Source of the DNA: Spirodela intermedia
Taxonomy: Eukaryota; Streptophyta; Magnoliopsida; Alismatales; Araceae
Length of the DNA: 64,000 nucleotides
Assembly: GCA_902729315.2 (NCBI GenBank)
Contig: LR746266.1
Coordinates: forward strand, 5,001 to 69,000
Reading direction: 5' to 3'
Of this stretch, positions 1 to 12,829 are shown in pieces. Under the pieces are notes generated by a model that saw only the letters and a list, made by a program, of their open reading frames with translations, was not told where the DNA came from and did not search any database. The translations under genes were made by a program, and so were the position numbers. How positions within the stretch are numbered: the first letter of the stretch is position 1; each line of letters starts with the position of its first letter.

Positions 1-1865
1 TTGTTGATTCCACTATGGGAACAGAAAGCTAGAAGTATCTTGCTTGTGCTTGCTAGCAATATGTTTAACAAAAAAAATCCTTCATTATTGGCTCACCATT
101 ATTGTAAGGAATTTGAAAGTTTTACATGCATAAACTTGTTTATGGCCCAAATTAAAAAACTTAACTATAAAAATTCTTAAAGCAATTGTTTCTGAACATC
201 AAAAGGGTAAATTCCAGGAATATATCTCAACAAAGAAAACACATAGCAGAATATTTTAATGGAGCACAAAACATAGGGAGAAGAATGTGAGAATCGTTTT
301 TCTCCATTTCACCAACATGCAGGCAACCTAGATGAAAAAAATTACCAAAATGTTCTTTAGCATTGATACATTGAACAGTGATCGTGGAAGGGGAGAGAGA
401 CGCAAGGTTAGGAAATGTTTAGTAGATTATTTGGGAGAACAAACTATGAGCATAGAATTTCAAGAAACTATTGACTGCTCAATGTATGTTCCTTTCTTGT
501 GAACAATAATAGACAAATATATATTGTGGAATGTAGACATACTGAAGAAAAATTAGAATTACTCAAAGTCAAACAAAATGTCAAAGCTATGAAAAATAAG
601 ACTGCTTGATTTTAACAACACGTGTGCTTTAATTTTCTGTTGTATTTTTGTATAGTGCTGAAATATAAGGTCTAAGAATTTCAATTCCCCCAATGTGTAG
701 GAGTTGCCCAAGAATTTTGCAATGCAGTAAAATAGTAAAATAGTCACAAACATTTACACTGAATTTGATAATGAATTGAAGCCACTTTGGAAATCAATAA
801 AAGATGGCTTCGTTTATGGGAGACACTTGAAGATGATGTGGACACTGCATAGAAGATCAATAGATTGCATAATGACAATTGCATCCAATTATGTGGATTC
901 ACCCACCCAATGATGTCCTTGAGTTTCAAAATACTACATTTTTCTAACACACTAACCACATGTGTATTCCATGAGAGAAGGAAGAAAAAATCTTTAAAGT
1001 GTTCCAAGTATGTCCTTCCGAGTGGATGGTGAGAACTAATAACTATACAACATGAATAATGTATCACTTTTCAATTTTAGGGTTGATCCTCAAGGATGGC
1101 AAAAACTAATATTGATTAATTTCTAATTTTTCTAACACAAATACTAATTAAAAGAAAGGAACAAATGAAATAAGATGAGAGAAATGATAATATTCACCTC
1201 AATGTTTAATATTCTTCTTTCTCAATTACTTTCATAAATTTATTTCTTTGATTTAGCTCTAGATAGATAGAAAGAAGGTTTTAATGGTGAGATAATTAAA
1301 TCAAGAATAGCAAAAAATAATTTAGTGATTATGAAATGATAAGATTTGAAGGGTGATTGTCAATAAAATGACTTCTAAAAGTAAATTATGAAATAATTTA
1401 GAGAATGTTTTGAAATAATTAAAACTAAGATAAAAAATTGATTAGAATCTAGAAACACATTAGTTGTTAATCAAGAATAAATAAAATAATTAATTTTGTG
1501 ATAAAAAATAATTTTAAAACTATAATCAAACTTTGTTGTAAGTCACAATCACATAGCAAAGTTCTTTAAACCTAAGAAAGTTTTAATTATTAGATAAAAT
1601 TTAAATTAAATGTTATAACCTTGAATAAAAATCTTTTCCTTCCTTGAAGAACAAAATACTTAGATTAATTTAATTCAAAAATAAGATCTCTCTAATCAAT
1701 GCTTGTCACCCAAAGAATAAAAAGACATAAAATAAGATTATAATAAAAGAATAAAACACAAAACTCTGTTGGTCACAACCCCCTTGATTATGAGATCTTC
1801 CTCATTCCTTGCTCTCCAACTTGGTTATGTTGCCCTTATGTGCCTCCTGACCTCCTAACTTCCAA
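1..1865. other. AT-rich gene-free stretch
   Basis: No reading frame here resembles a known protein. The short minus-strand frames near 560-1067 have no recognisable motif. The sequence is AT-rich, with low-complexity runs from about 1,080, and looks like intergenic or decayed repeat DNA. Confidence 0.5.
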
Positions 1866-2205
1866 CCCACCATCTTCCTTTATTATCTCATCATAATAAA
1901 TTCACAAAAATTCAGGTTTTTTTTAAATTGCTTAAAGTTAAAATAAAATCCCAATTATTAAATTTCTTTTACAAAACATCTCATCTTGGAATTTTTAATA
2001 TTAAAATTTCGTATTTAACTAATGTAACTCACAATCACATTTAACTTTTTATTTTCAAATAAATATCAATAAATCAATGTAAATACATAAAACTTTTTTT
2101 TTCTGAAAATATATATCAATATGTATTTTTTAATAAGATAAACCATAAACATAGATAAAAATTGACATCTTAATTATATAATTCAAAGAATTATCAAGCA
2201 TGTTT
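1866..2205. repeat. Dispersed repeat R1, copy 1
   Basis: This AT-rich segment matches 38,925-39,270 in the same orientation. Shared landmarks in the same order are a run of ACTCACAATCACAT type, ATTTTCAAATAAATAT, a TGAAAAATATAT-like run, and AAATTGACATCTTA followed by AGAATTATCA. The copies are clearly diverged. A gypsy gag/protease remnant starts just downstream, so this may be the end of an LTR, but I see no clear LTR border or primer site. Confidence 0.6.
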
Positions 2206-2299
2206 AGCTAACTATCATGTACTTAGCAACATATGCAAAATTGTGGTGGAGGATGAGGATGGACAAGTCATACTCCCCCTATATAACTAGTTTCCCTAC

Positions 2300-3225
2300 G
2301 AGTTGAGGGAGCAATTTCGACCCACCAACAAATAATGTATGGCAAGGATGTCACTTCAACAACTTCCTCTAATGGGGACTATATGAAAAAATGTGAAGAG
2401 GTTCTCTTTAGTCATCCTCAACATTAAGGGTATGTTAGAAGAGGATAAGGTAGTCAACATTGAGGTGCTCATCACCTCAAGTCAACAATGGCAAGGTCCA
2501 ATGTGCTCATTGACTTGCAAAGCTTTGACACTAATGAGATGTCAAGAGGGGCCAAATAGCAAGAGATCTAAGGAAGGAACACCAAGGGAAACTATGACAA
2601 GACCATGGTACAACAACTACCAAGGGTCAAGGAGGACCCAAGATGGCTGCAATAGACATCCAATGTGCTCACCCCTTTGTCCCCTTGCAAAGGACTGCAC
2701 TTGAGGAAGGACTGCCCAAAGCGAGCTGTCAACATGATGACAACACAACAAGAAGTGGAGGAGTGTACACCAACTCTAAACCCCCTATAGGTGCTAGGTG
2801 TATAACGACAACATCAAGACTAGGTGGATCAACAGAGATAAGCTGATCTATCTACATGGTGATCACCATCAACGATCAGACTATGCTTGCAATGGTCGAT
2901 AGTGGGGTGACCCACAACTTCTGCTCAGAGAGGCAACACATATGGACCCAATGTTATCACAAAGAGACAGCCAAAGGAAGGTCATCAACTCATTGGTGGC
3001 ACATACCCCTCTTGTTGGTTGGCCAAGTCCCTATTCTATCTCTAGAGTAAGGAGGGCAAAGCAGGACCCTATGTCTGCACTCTAAGTGGGAGAAAAGTGG
3101 AGGTGGGGCGAAGAAGACCCCCCTCAACATTGTCTTGATGCAAGATGAAGGGCTTGCAGGAGTGCACACAGCAAGTGCGGTGCTCACCGGAGAGTGGGCT
3201 GTGATTGGGGAAGGATGGCACAACC
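2300..3225 (+). pseudogene. Decayed Ty3/gypsy gag-protease fragment
   Basis: Two retroelement hallmarks appear in order in different frames. Around 2,690-2,725 one frame reads CKGLHLRKDCPKR, the second half of a CCHC zinc knuckle whose first Cys is gone. At about 2,856-2,935 another frame gives MLAMVDSGVTHNF, the D-S/T-G active-site region of a Ty3/gypsy aspartic protease. Stops and frame changes separate them, and no reverse transcriptase follows because the sequence changes to GC-rich repeats near 3,250. It is a non-functional remnant of a gag-pol polyprotein. Confidence 0.6.
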
Positions 3226-3249
3226 CTAACTAGTCAGCTCGATATTCCA

Positions 3250-5050
3250 GCTGCAGAATCTCACCACATGCCTAAAGAGTAGGCACATGCATGCATAGGT
3301 ATGCACACGCAAGAGCAGTGGTATGACAGGCACCAGTGAGCCCCCTCACTGATGTAAGGCATGGTGCCGGCACCACATGGCATGGTAAGACAGTGCAACC
3401 AGGCACACGGAAACGTAGGCAGGTGCGGTGCAACATGGCGGAACGGGCTGGTGTCAACACTTGGAGGCATGCACATGGTGAACCTTACTGCAGAGTTGCA
3501 GCAGCCAGAAATCTACGACTACGTGAGACCCATCGCTCCCATTCTTTCCCTAATTTCTCTCCTCCTGCTCCCACTCTACCATAGCTCCCACAACCCCCCT
3601 ACTCTGCTCTCCCCTCCGATGACCTTGTTATGGTCATGACAAACCCCTCTCCATATCATTCCCCCGCTTCACCCTCTTCACAAGTGGGGCTGAGGGCTCC
3701 AGCGTTTAGACCCCACAATACCCCCCCCTCCCCCCATAGACCTGTTAGGCTAGGTGGGTCAACAGGGCACTGAGTACATGGCAGGAGAAGCGGCATGACG
3801 TGGCATTGACTACAGTACATGGCAGGCATGCGGGACCAGTGAGCACCCTCACTAACTAGTGTTGTGTCGGCATATGTAGGAATAGGGTGCCGAGGCATAC
3901 GCGAAAGATGCGTGGTGAGCACAGCCTCCTCCCCCACCCCGTATGATCTAGGGGGCAGGTAGAGGACCCCCCCTCCATTCTCCCCTCAGATAACCTATTG
4001 ATGGTCGAGGCACACACCAACCTCACCTCCCCCTACTTCACAAGTGGGCGGGGAGATCTTTGGCCCCGATTTCTCCCTCCCCTTGTGCCCCCACTCGAGT
4101 GATTCTGGCGACAGATGCAGCCCCCCTCATCTCCTCCGGTGACCTTGTGATAGTCGTTAGGTTCCCACACCCCCCAACCCTCAAACCCCTCTTGGGCGAG
4201 GTGGGTCGACACAGTATGGCACAGAGCGGCCTGGTGTCAGCGGGAGCAGCGGCTAGGTATGACATGGGCAGCAGTACATCGCAAGCACGCGACACCAGTG
4301 AGCACCTTCACTAGGTATGGTGTAGTCAGTCACACAGCGATCGATGTAGGCGAGGCGACACGACAGGAATGGGCTGGTGTCAGCACGCGAAGGTGCAAGT
4401 TGCCACCGTATGACAGGCACCAGTGAGCACCCTCACCGTAGGCACAAGTCGACACGACAGGAATGTGGTGCGGCGTAACTGGTGCTGCGGGAGGGACGTA
4501 ATCGTTGCAGCGCACCCATGAGGGAGGACGAGGCAACACGTTGGTGTGCTGCAGATCGGGGATGCATGGGGGTCGCTCGTCGGATCCTTGACGAGGCGCC
4601 GACCACATGACAATTGTTTCCCCAAATTTCTCTCTCCTTGTGCTCCCACCACCCTCCTTGCACTCAGATGACCTTGTGAGGCGAGAGCACCCCCCCCCCT
4701 CTTCACCGGTGGGCGGGGGCTCCTTGGCCCCGATTTCTCTCTCCCCTTGTGCCACCTTCGCGCGATTTTGGGGGCCAGGCGGAGGCCCCCCTCCTCTACT
4801 CTCCCCTCTGATGACCTAGTGACGGTCATGAGCCCCCCCCGGGCCTTAGGCTCGTTTTTCGCTCTCCTCGCGCCCTCACCTTGTGACCTTGTGACGGTCA
4901 TGACCCCCTCCCCCGTGACGATGGGGTGGAAGAACAGCTGTCTGGCAGGAGAAGACAGCGCACAGCTGTCCACGGCTTCGATGCTGACCACAGCTCCTAC
5001 ACGTGAGCTGCAAGAGGAGCCGAAGAGCAGCATGAAGTGAGCCCCGATGG
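3250..5050. repeat. GC-rich mosaic of diverged repeated modules
   Basis: The composition differs sharply from its AT-rich neighbours. One module, with the core CCAGTGAGCACCCTCAC, recurs near 3,330, 3,835, 4,290 and 4,412. A second, of the form CTCCCCTCYGATGACCTWGTGAYGGTCATGA, recurs near 3,605, 3,975, 4,125, 4,660, 4,795 and 4,880. Spacing is irregular and poly-C runs abound. The several overlapping reading frames here are a by-product of low stop-codon density and show no protein motif. The type of repeat is unknown. Confidence 0.55.
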
Positions 5051-5369
5051 CAATGAGAATGCAGCAACCTGTGGAAATGAGAAGCATAAATCACAACAGA
5101 AATACTAAAGAGGACTGAGCAGAAATCACACTAAGAGAAGAGAGGAGAAGGTGCGAGAAGCGGATAAGTCTCTCTCTGAGCACTGGAAGACGGCAAAAAC
5201 GGCGAATGCAAGAGAAAAAAAGTAGTCGGCAAGAAAATAAGAAAGAAAGATATGCAGAAGAAGACGATGGCAATACGAAGTATGGAAGAAGATGATAAAA
5301 AGATACCAGTGGAAGTTGAGCCCATGCTGATGTGTTTGGAAACTCGGGCCAGTGGAAGAAAATAACATG

Positions 5370-8300
5370 GGTTTTTACCTTAATCCATTGAAAAAATGTT
5401 AGTTACATATCCCAATATTGACGTACATATCCCCACTCTCACTCTATGATCAGTACCTGACTTCTTTCTATGATCACTCCTTTGCCTCTCTCACCCATAA
5501 TCTACTCTTCCCATCTCTCAGTTCCTGCATTATAAGGCTTCTCCATTAAATCAATTATCTTCCCCACCATTATTCCATAACTTACTTGTCAGCTATAATA
5601 GCCATAGAAACACTCCATATGGAAAAACTAAATGATCAGTTTGGTACTAATAAGTACAAGAGTCATTAGAGGATGCTAGAAAACCTAAAGATAAATAAAC
5701 ACCCCTTTAAATGAAAAATTACCTAGGCCACAATGCACTGATCACAAATCACTAATTGGCAGTGGGCTGATCTCATGATACTACATTTCAATATCAATCA
5801 TCCAAAACTCGCTGGGTGGATATCTGTTCATCAATGGGGAGGAGCCCTTTTCAAAATCTATGATGGAAGTTCAGGCATTCAACAGGGAGCAAGGAGGAAT
5901 GAACTAACCTCCACAACGTCAATGGTTTAATTTTCTAGAATTGCATGAAGAACTTTGTAGCAAATTAATATTGGACAAAGTTTAACATATAATATAAAAA
6001 ATCTAATATTTTCATTTATTATATCATTTGGTTCTCCAAATCTTACTACTTCCCTTAGCAACTAACAACTAAAGAGGAAAATGAAAATCGCATAAAAAAA
6101 TTGCAACATTTATGACACATTTGGACACACTTCAACAAAGTTACCCACATTACTACAAGGCAGGATTATTTATATTACTCTTAATTTTGTGGCCATCTTG
6201 CTGAATGAGGGTTTCATATTTTCTCACTATGATCAATGGGGTTTCTTTGGCATGAAACATCAAAGCAGGGAGCCTATGTAAAGTAAACTTCCTAAATAAA
6301 CCACACTTCTTTCAACTTTTTTTATCTTCACTCAGGCCACTCCTGCATCCCCACTTGCTGTAATCTCTTTAGGCATTAGTGACACGTAAACAAGGAAGTC
6401 AATCATATGACCTAGGTTACATATGTCTATTAATTAATATCATGAGAAAACTTTCTAGTTTGATCTATCTCATGAAATCCCATTTAATTATTTATATACT
6501 AGTGGAAAAATGAGTTCATACCTTTCTGAGATCCATATTCCACACGTGTTGCATGCCAAATCTATAAAATCTATAGTTGTATTATCCCTTTTTTAAAAAA
6601 ATGAGTTTATGCTTTAAGAAACTTATTGAATCATATGAAAATTTCCCTAGAATCTAGAGACCTGATCACTAAATTGGTAAAGAAGACTTATGAACACATC
6701 ACAGGGAATAACATTACAGAAATACAAAAATAGAAAAATTAGCCTACTTAGGTACATTTGTATTAGTGCAAATCAGCATATGCCTCAGGTGGTTTAGGGA
6801 AGATCCATGGCATGAATCATCCCGATCTTCAACTCTTGAGGCTAAGTTACATGTGATCTAAATGATGTCCATGTAATCATTCAAATATGGATTGCAACAT
6901 GGATTTTCTAAACCTTAGTCCCACCCATAAAAGTCAAACTAAGAAACTCATCTGAAAGTATAATCCAATCAATCTATAGGATGCTTATTTTCCTTAGTAT
7001 GAAGAATGAAAGTTATCACTAGAGGATATTGAAAAGCACACGTTATAAAAAATATAAGTAAAAATAAAAAATCAAGTTGAAATGTCCAAGACATTTATTT
7101 GCAAGAAATTGAAAGGTAAATAATCACGTAGTGCATTTTAAGATTGAAATAAGGACTCCAAAACATCACGCAACAAACATAGGGAACAAAAATAACTTAA
7201 AGCTGAAAATAGAAATTAATTGGGAGTACCTTCCTTAAATTGCAGCAACAAAATTCTTAGTCAAAGCTACCCACCAATCTGAAAGATTGAAAAGTCGTCA
7301 CTAAATCCAGACTAATGAACTTCAGTACGTCCCAACAATTAGTAATTTCAAATGTTGGATATCATAATGAGATCATAGTCATAATCAACATGTAAATGAG
7401 AGACCAACTGATATTACCATTGCAGCCAAAGGAGAGAATTTCTTTGTCTGCTCCTTCAGACAAGAGAAGTATCAGATGTGAACTCCAGCAGCTCATACCG
7501 AACAGCTGAGGCATTGAAATTTACTTCTGTAAAAATAAAAAAGTTTTAAGAATAAGCACCTAAGTCAAAGATAAACAACAAAAATCTATAGTAAGACACA
7601 TCAAAGTGAAATAAATTAATACATACTTTTAAAAGAGCCATCAAGCAGCAAAAGGTGTGCCTCAAAAGGTTTATTGAGAACATTTTCATTTCTATTTACA
7701 AGAAACATATGCAATTGAGCAGCAGCACTGACAAGTGCATCTTTATCTTGAGATTGGGCTATGTAGGAGATTTCTCCACTAGGACTTTGAGCAACAAGAT
7801 GTTCTTACTCAATAAAAACAAAGATAGTTATATCTAGTGCACTTACTAGTTCTATGCTATCAGAGAGTTAGATAACCTTTTAGTGGGCAGAAAATTATTG
7901 TAAATTGACATGACTGTAAGAAATCTGACAACATCAGGGACATTGTTGACATCATCATTAAATAATTCACCATCTATCTAGAAAAGAAAATTTATTTGAA
8001 TAATAAAGCATTTGGAGTATGATGAAAATTATCTAATTTGAACTATGAAATATGCATGACATAAAAAAACAACTTGAATCAAATGAAGAGATTAATATTT
8101 CTATACATATGCCTAATGAAATAATCTGACTCAAATGAGGAGAATAATACATATCCAAACTATTGCATGCTTTAAAGTAGTAAAACACATCACATGGTAT
8201 ATGAGAAATTTTACCTTGTCATGGTCTTCTAGAAACCTTGAATAGACTAAAAAGAAAAAAATTGATACTGGGAGAGAAAAATGATTGGGCCATCACAAGA

Positions 8301-9130
8301 AAATGTAACAAACACTTTCCAAGTGTGGTGAGAAAAGAGGAAAAAAAGAGCAAGCTCACTTTCTACCTTTTAGTACCAACATACTTCATTCCTCATTCAA
8401 TCCATTTATGACTTGGGGCAAACAAACATCTAATAAAAGTCAAAGAAGAATGTCTTGGCCACGGTGAAACAATAGTTAAAAAAATGATCAAAACTATAAT
8501 TACTCTCAAGTAAAAATAACAGAGATTTGAATCGGTCAAAACCTTGCATATTGCCACGCTTCTGATTTAAGCTTCACAAAAATCATAAAAAATGATGTCC
8601 TCTTGATTCTCAAAAATTACAATGATAGGACACAAGTTAGAAAATCAAGCAATAATTTCTCAAAAATAGCATGTAGATTAGGCAATAACTTATGAAGTGG
8701 ATTCTATAATCTATTATGACACTTTTCATTTGATGTGTCACATTTGACATTACTTAATGTGACATTTATCATCATTTTACTTAGATTAATATGTAAAATG
8801 ACAAATTAGCATCCAGATTACTTAAATCATTACTAATCTCTTGGTGGTACTCATAAGAATTCAAATTCGAACTAATAATGATTGAAAATCTCATGTTTAA
8901 AGGTAAGATAAATTATAACTAAACATTTTTACCTTATACATGCCTTAAATTCCAACAACAAGTATCAAGGGTGAATTTTATCTCAATTGTGCAAACACTC
9001 CTCAAGATTGCATTCAAATTTTCATCTTGATATCAATGCAAAGTCAACACTTTTAATTAGTAAATATCACCCAGTAGATATTTGAAAACTCTATCTAGCA
9101 CTCAAGAATGTTTTCCATTCTATTAACACA
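5370..9130. other. AT-rich intergenic sequence
   Basis: No supported gene, RNA or element was found. The only frame near 60 codons (7,655-7,837) has no recognisable motif. Confidence 0.5.
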
Positions 9131-9149
9131 GTCTTTTATTTATAGGGAG

Positions 9150-9645
9150 GATGAACAAGCAATTCTCCAATCTAAAAACCCGATTTTTGGAGCTTCACTC
9201 TGTCTCCTTTTTGTTTATTTCTTTCTTTCATATGTAGACAGGTAGCTTTTTCCTCACGGGTTTTTGTTTTTGACGAGAGGAGAGTGGATAAGCACTTCCC
9301 CTGTCTAAAAGCCCCATTTTTGGAGCTTCACTCTGTCCTTTTTTTTCCTTTCTTTCTTTCATACATAGATAGGTAGCTTTTTCCTCACATGCCTTTTTAC
9401 TGACGAGAGGAGAGTGGATAAGCACTTCCCCTGTCTAAAAGCCTGATTTTTGGAGCTTCACTCTATCTTTTTCTTTTCTTTCATATATAGACAGGTAGCT
9501 TTTTCCTCACGGGTTTTTGTTTTTGACGAGAGGAGAGTGGATAAGCACTTCCCCTGTCTAAAAGCCCGATTTTTGGAGCTTCACTCTGCCTTTTTTTTTC
9601 TTTCTTTCTTCCACATGTAGACAGGTAGCTTTTTCCTCACGAGCT
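9150..9645. repeat. Tandem repeat, about 130-bp unit, four copies
   Basis: The motif GGTAGCTTTTTCCTCAC occurs at 9,241, 9,372, 9,494 and 9,624, giving spacings of 131, 122 and 130 bp. Each unit also carries TTTTTGGAGCTTCACTCTG and a T/C-rich stretch that varies in length between copies. In the units between these positions GACGAGAGGAGAGTGGATAA is also repeated. The minus-strand frame 9,228-9,425 is simply translated repeat. Confidence 0.85.
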
Positions 9646-10225
9646 TTTTCATGGCAAGCTTTTGACCTCTCCCTATGATTACTTTGACTGAGGAATTTAG
9701 AACTTCCATCATCTTGAAATGTTCAATAGACTCTCAATACCTACTGGGTGATATCTACTAAAATATAAAGAGTAGATCTCGCAAATTCAATTTCATGAAA
9801 AATTTAATATGCACTTGAGGAGTATTTTCACAATCATTTTATTATTTCAAACCATGTAGCTAACCATAATTGTCCAAACATGGTCTAAATGCAAGTAATA
9901 TATTAATTTGTCTTCTTATATTCATGAGCACTATGTTGTACAACTATAATACATGGAAAAGGTTAAAAAAAAAAATCAGAAATTATTACAAGCAAGAAGC
10001 TAGAGAGAGAACATTATCAAAACATAAAAGAAATAACTATGACAGTGATTCGGATGGTAAATGCAGGCTTGAGTATATATAATGTTTCACATGGAGTTCA
10101 ATTTCCTTTCGATCATATCATATAAAAAAAAGGGAATGTCCAGCTGCACTTCAAATTTTAAAATTGAACCAGGCCGATCATTTTAAAACGTAAGAATATT
10201 GATGCCTAATTATATGCAATATATG
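9646..10225. other. Gene-free sequence
   Basis: AT-rich, with nothing recognisable. A short (GA)n microsatellite follows at about 10,229-10,251. Confidence 0.45.
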
Positions 10226-10301
10226 TATGAGAGAGAGAGAGAGAGAGAGAGATTGCAACGATGTTAGATTCTTGAGAGCGGGACCACATACTGAGTAGAG
10301 C

Positions 10302-10700
10302 ACGATGATGTGGGTCATCTTCTCGTCATAGAGATTGCCGAGGCCAAGGTCGGAGATTTTTGGGTTTACATCAGCGTCGAGGAGCACGTAGCTGGGCCTC
10401 ATGTCCCTGTGGACGGTCCTCAACCGCAACTCCTCGTGTAGGTACACCAGCCCCCTCGTCGTCCCGACGCAGATCTCGTACCACGCCGCTCACTCCAGCT
10501 GCAACCCTCCGCCGCTCTTCCCTGCAACTCCGACGGTGGCGGCGCCCACCAGCCGCTTTTCGGTTCCGTAAACAGAAAAGAAAAACAAGAAAAGAAAAGA
10601 AAAGGAAAGAATGAAGGAAGGAAGGAAGGAGGAGGTGATTAGGTTGCTTCACGGTCACCCTCCTCCCGTCGAAGAGCTTCCCCAGCGGAAGGTGAACAGG
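10302..10700 (-). pseudogene. Receptor-like kinase fossil (two kinase pieces)
   Basis: Two pieces of a plant receptor-like kinase domain lie in the right order on the minus strand. At 10,643-10,690 the frame reads GKLFDGRRVTVKQ, the beta-3 region with the ATP-binding lysine. At 10,302-10,482 an open stretch of 60 codons contains WYEICVGTTRGLVYLHEE, then the catalytic loop VHRDMRPSYVLLD, and then a DFG-equivalent mutated to DLG. The closest family by eye is the LRR-RLK group whose proteins read YLHEES and ISDFGLAKLYD here. The N-lobe between the pieces and everything after the activation loop start are missing, so it cannot encode a working kinase. Confidence 0.7.
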
Positions 10701-10919
10701 CCACGGCAATGTGCTTCTTCTATTTCCTCTCTCCTTTCTCCTTTTTCCCTCTTTTTCTTCGGTCTTCCGCTCCTCTCTCCCGTCGGGAACTGTTAAGATG
10801 GTTCACGGTGGACCTGCGGATGGGGCAACGATCACGGTGGATCGGCCAAATCGGGCGTTGGATCGGGCAAAGCCGCGGATCAAGACGGTTCGGCGGATCA
10901 GCGGACCGCTTTTGGGGGG

Positions 10920-11115
10920 AAAAACCGGAGCCTCTCCTCCCCCCCCCCCCCTCTTTCTGTCTCTCTCCCTCTCCCCCCCTTCTCTCCCTCTCTCTGTGTC
11001 TCTCTCTACGCCTCTGTCTCTGTCTATGTGTCTGTCTCTCTCCCTCTCCCCCCTCTCCCTCTCTCTGTGTCTCTCTCTCCGCCTGTCTCTTTCTCTCCCT
11101 CGTGTGTCCTTCTGA
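10920..11115. repeat. Pyrimidine-rich low-complexity tract (CT/CCCT)n
   Basis: The plus strand is almost entirely C and T, with irregular CTCTCTC and CCCCCC runs. This explains the long Ser/Leu/Pro-rich and Arg/Glu-rich frames in both directions, which should not be taken as genes. Confidence 0.85.
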
Positions 11116-11259
11116 AACCGTGAGAACGTCGAGGAGATGGGCATCAACCGCCAGAACGGCTTCGTGTGGCTCGGCCAGAAGAAGGCCTGGTGGGGCAACC
11201 GTCTCAGCCCCACCATTGGAAGGGTCGGCGCCACCACAGGAGGGGAAGACCAGCACAGG

Positions 11260-11900
11260 AGTCATGCCACGTCGACATTGTCAACCTAGGATCCAAGATC
11301 CGAATTTTATTTATTATTAGGATTTTCTTTTCATTTAGTTTCCTTTAACGAATTCTTTACTCTATAAATAGGATTACCGCTGTAATAAACGGTTTTGGTG
11401 GTGGATTTTGAAAATTTAGACATTTTTTTCAGAATTTACCCTAAGATTTCCTCTCAGCTGCCGCCGCCACCGCCGCCGCCGCTGAGAGGCGATCCTCCTA
11501 CGCCCGTCCGCCCATTACGAGCGCACGACTCCCCCTTCCACCCCCCCACCCCCCCGTGATCCACCATTCAAGAGCGAACATCCAGTTTCTCTCGCCGCCG
11601 ATTGCACTGTCCGCCCTCTGGCGCATTGTTGTCTACCAACGGCGGTAGACGACAACATTCACGTCGACGAGTGTTGACTCGTCGTGGGCCCCGCTTTCAG
11701 GTCGTCGGCAGCCGACGCAGCCATACGCCCTCAGCCGACTCACGCGTGACTCTTCCCCGCCGCACGACTGTCCATTGCCCTCTCGCGCGACGATTCCAGC
11801 AGCCGCCCGTTTCGCCACGGGAGCATCGAGGTCCTCCATCGGGCGAGTGCGCAGAATCAACCTCCGGTTTAGGTTTCGGGGCGTTGCCCCGAACCCTGCT
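11260..11900 (+). other. LTR-like promoter segment with GC-rich leader
   Basis: An AT-rich run with a TATA-like TCTATAAATAGG at 11,361 is followed by a (CCGCCG) tract near 11,460 and GC-rich sequence to 11,900. This layout resembles the promoter and leader half of a plant retroelement LTR, but I found no second copy in the window and no defined ends. It abuts a LINE fragment at about 11,900. Confidence 0.3.
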
Positions 11901-12295
11901 TTTGGATTTAAAAAGTGAGGTCTGATGCCCCTGAGAATCCTATCCACATCAGGGCTGGGGGAGAGTCAACACCAGCAGAGGAAAATGGTGACCACCAAAA
12001 AGTGTTCATTGCCTCCTTTATGATGTTCTAGAGGGTTCTACTCCATATAAATCTAAAGTCTGAATTCATCTCGAATCTAATTATGGTGTGTCATATGTCT
12101 AACAGTCCTACAAAGATGCTCCCTTCTAACTTTCTCAGCCTTATAAGTTCATCTCTAATGGTAATCAATAGTGGCCTGTTTATGCTATATTTTCCTATCA
12201 TATCGTCTACAAATGGTTCAGCTAACTATTCAATCTCATCTTCCATGAATTTCATTCTGGGTATACCTTCCTGAATGTAGCGTGGTTTTTATGAT
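11900..12295 (-). pseudogene. LINE ORF1 fragment (DUF4283-like)
   Basis: Read on the minus strand from 12,290 downwards, the frame gives GKYSINRPLLITIRDEL, then SIFVGLLD, then an IRFEM-type strand, and then ALMWIGFSG. This matches the order of the DUF4283 domain at the start of plant LINE ORF1 proteins (GKF-RP, VGLLD-RHVLIRF, ALVWIRFP). Internal stops are present. The fragment ends at a sharp change to GC-rich sequence. Confidence 0.6.
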
Positions 12296-12829
12296 TTAGT
12301 CTAAACATATTATGGGCCGATGTGCTCATTCCATGTTATCTTTGCATATATCACAAAAGAAGTAGAATTTGCATATCTTGTGGTCTGTTTGTGAATTGAG
12401 TTAACATTTAGTGATGCTGAGATTGTATTGTTATCATTAACTAGATTGTCATCAACATTCGATTTAATACCCTCCCTATTTGTTTTTATAATTTGTTTGT
12501 TCTTTTGAGTGATTTTATGCATTTGTTTAGTGGACACTACATCTACAATTGAACAAAATTGTAAATTATTCTACGAATTTAAATTAAGTTTGTCATGTAT
12601 CTATGCCTTTGAGGTTTGAGTTTCCTTCAAAGTTTCCTACTTCCTTGATGCATCTCCTTTTTCATTATAATGTGGAATAGGAGTCTGTGCTTCCAATATT
12701 TGGTTGGTCTTCATGTTGTCTTTTGCAATTGATTCTCTTCTACTTCAGGACCTAACCATCAAGATAAATACTGATAGTTCACCCAAGCATCATCTTCTCC
12801 TCTAATTCCCCCTCTCTTTTGTTTTACAA

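Noticed and set aside
3336-5087. Overlapping frames up to 235 codons in the GC-rich region
   Set aside because: Stop codons are rare in this composition, and the frames consist of repeated modules on both strands.
10709-11320. Long frames of 134-203 codons on both strands
   Set aside because: They are translations of a CT/CCCT low-complexity tract, giving Ser/Leu/Pro or Arg/Glu runs with no domain.
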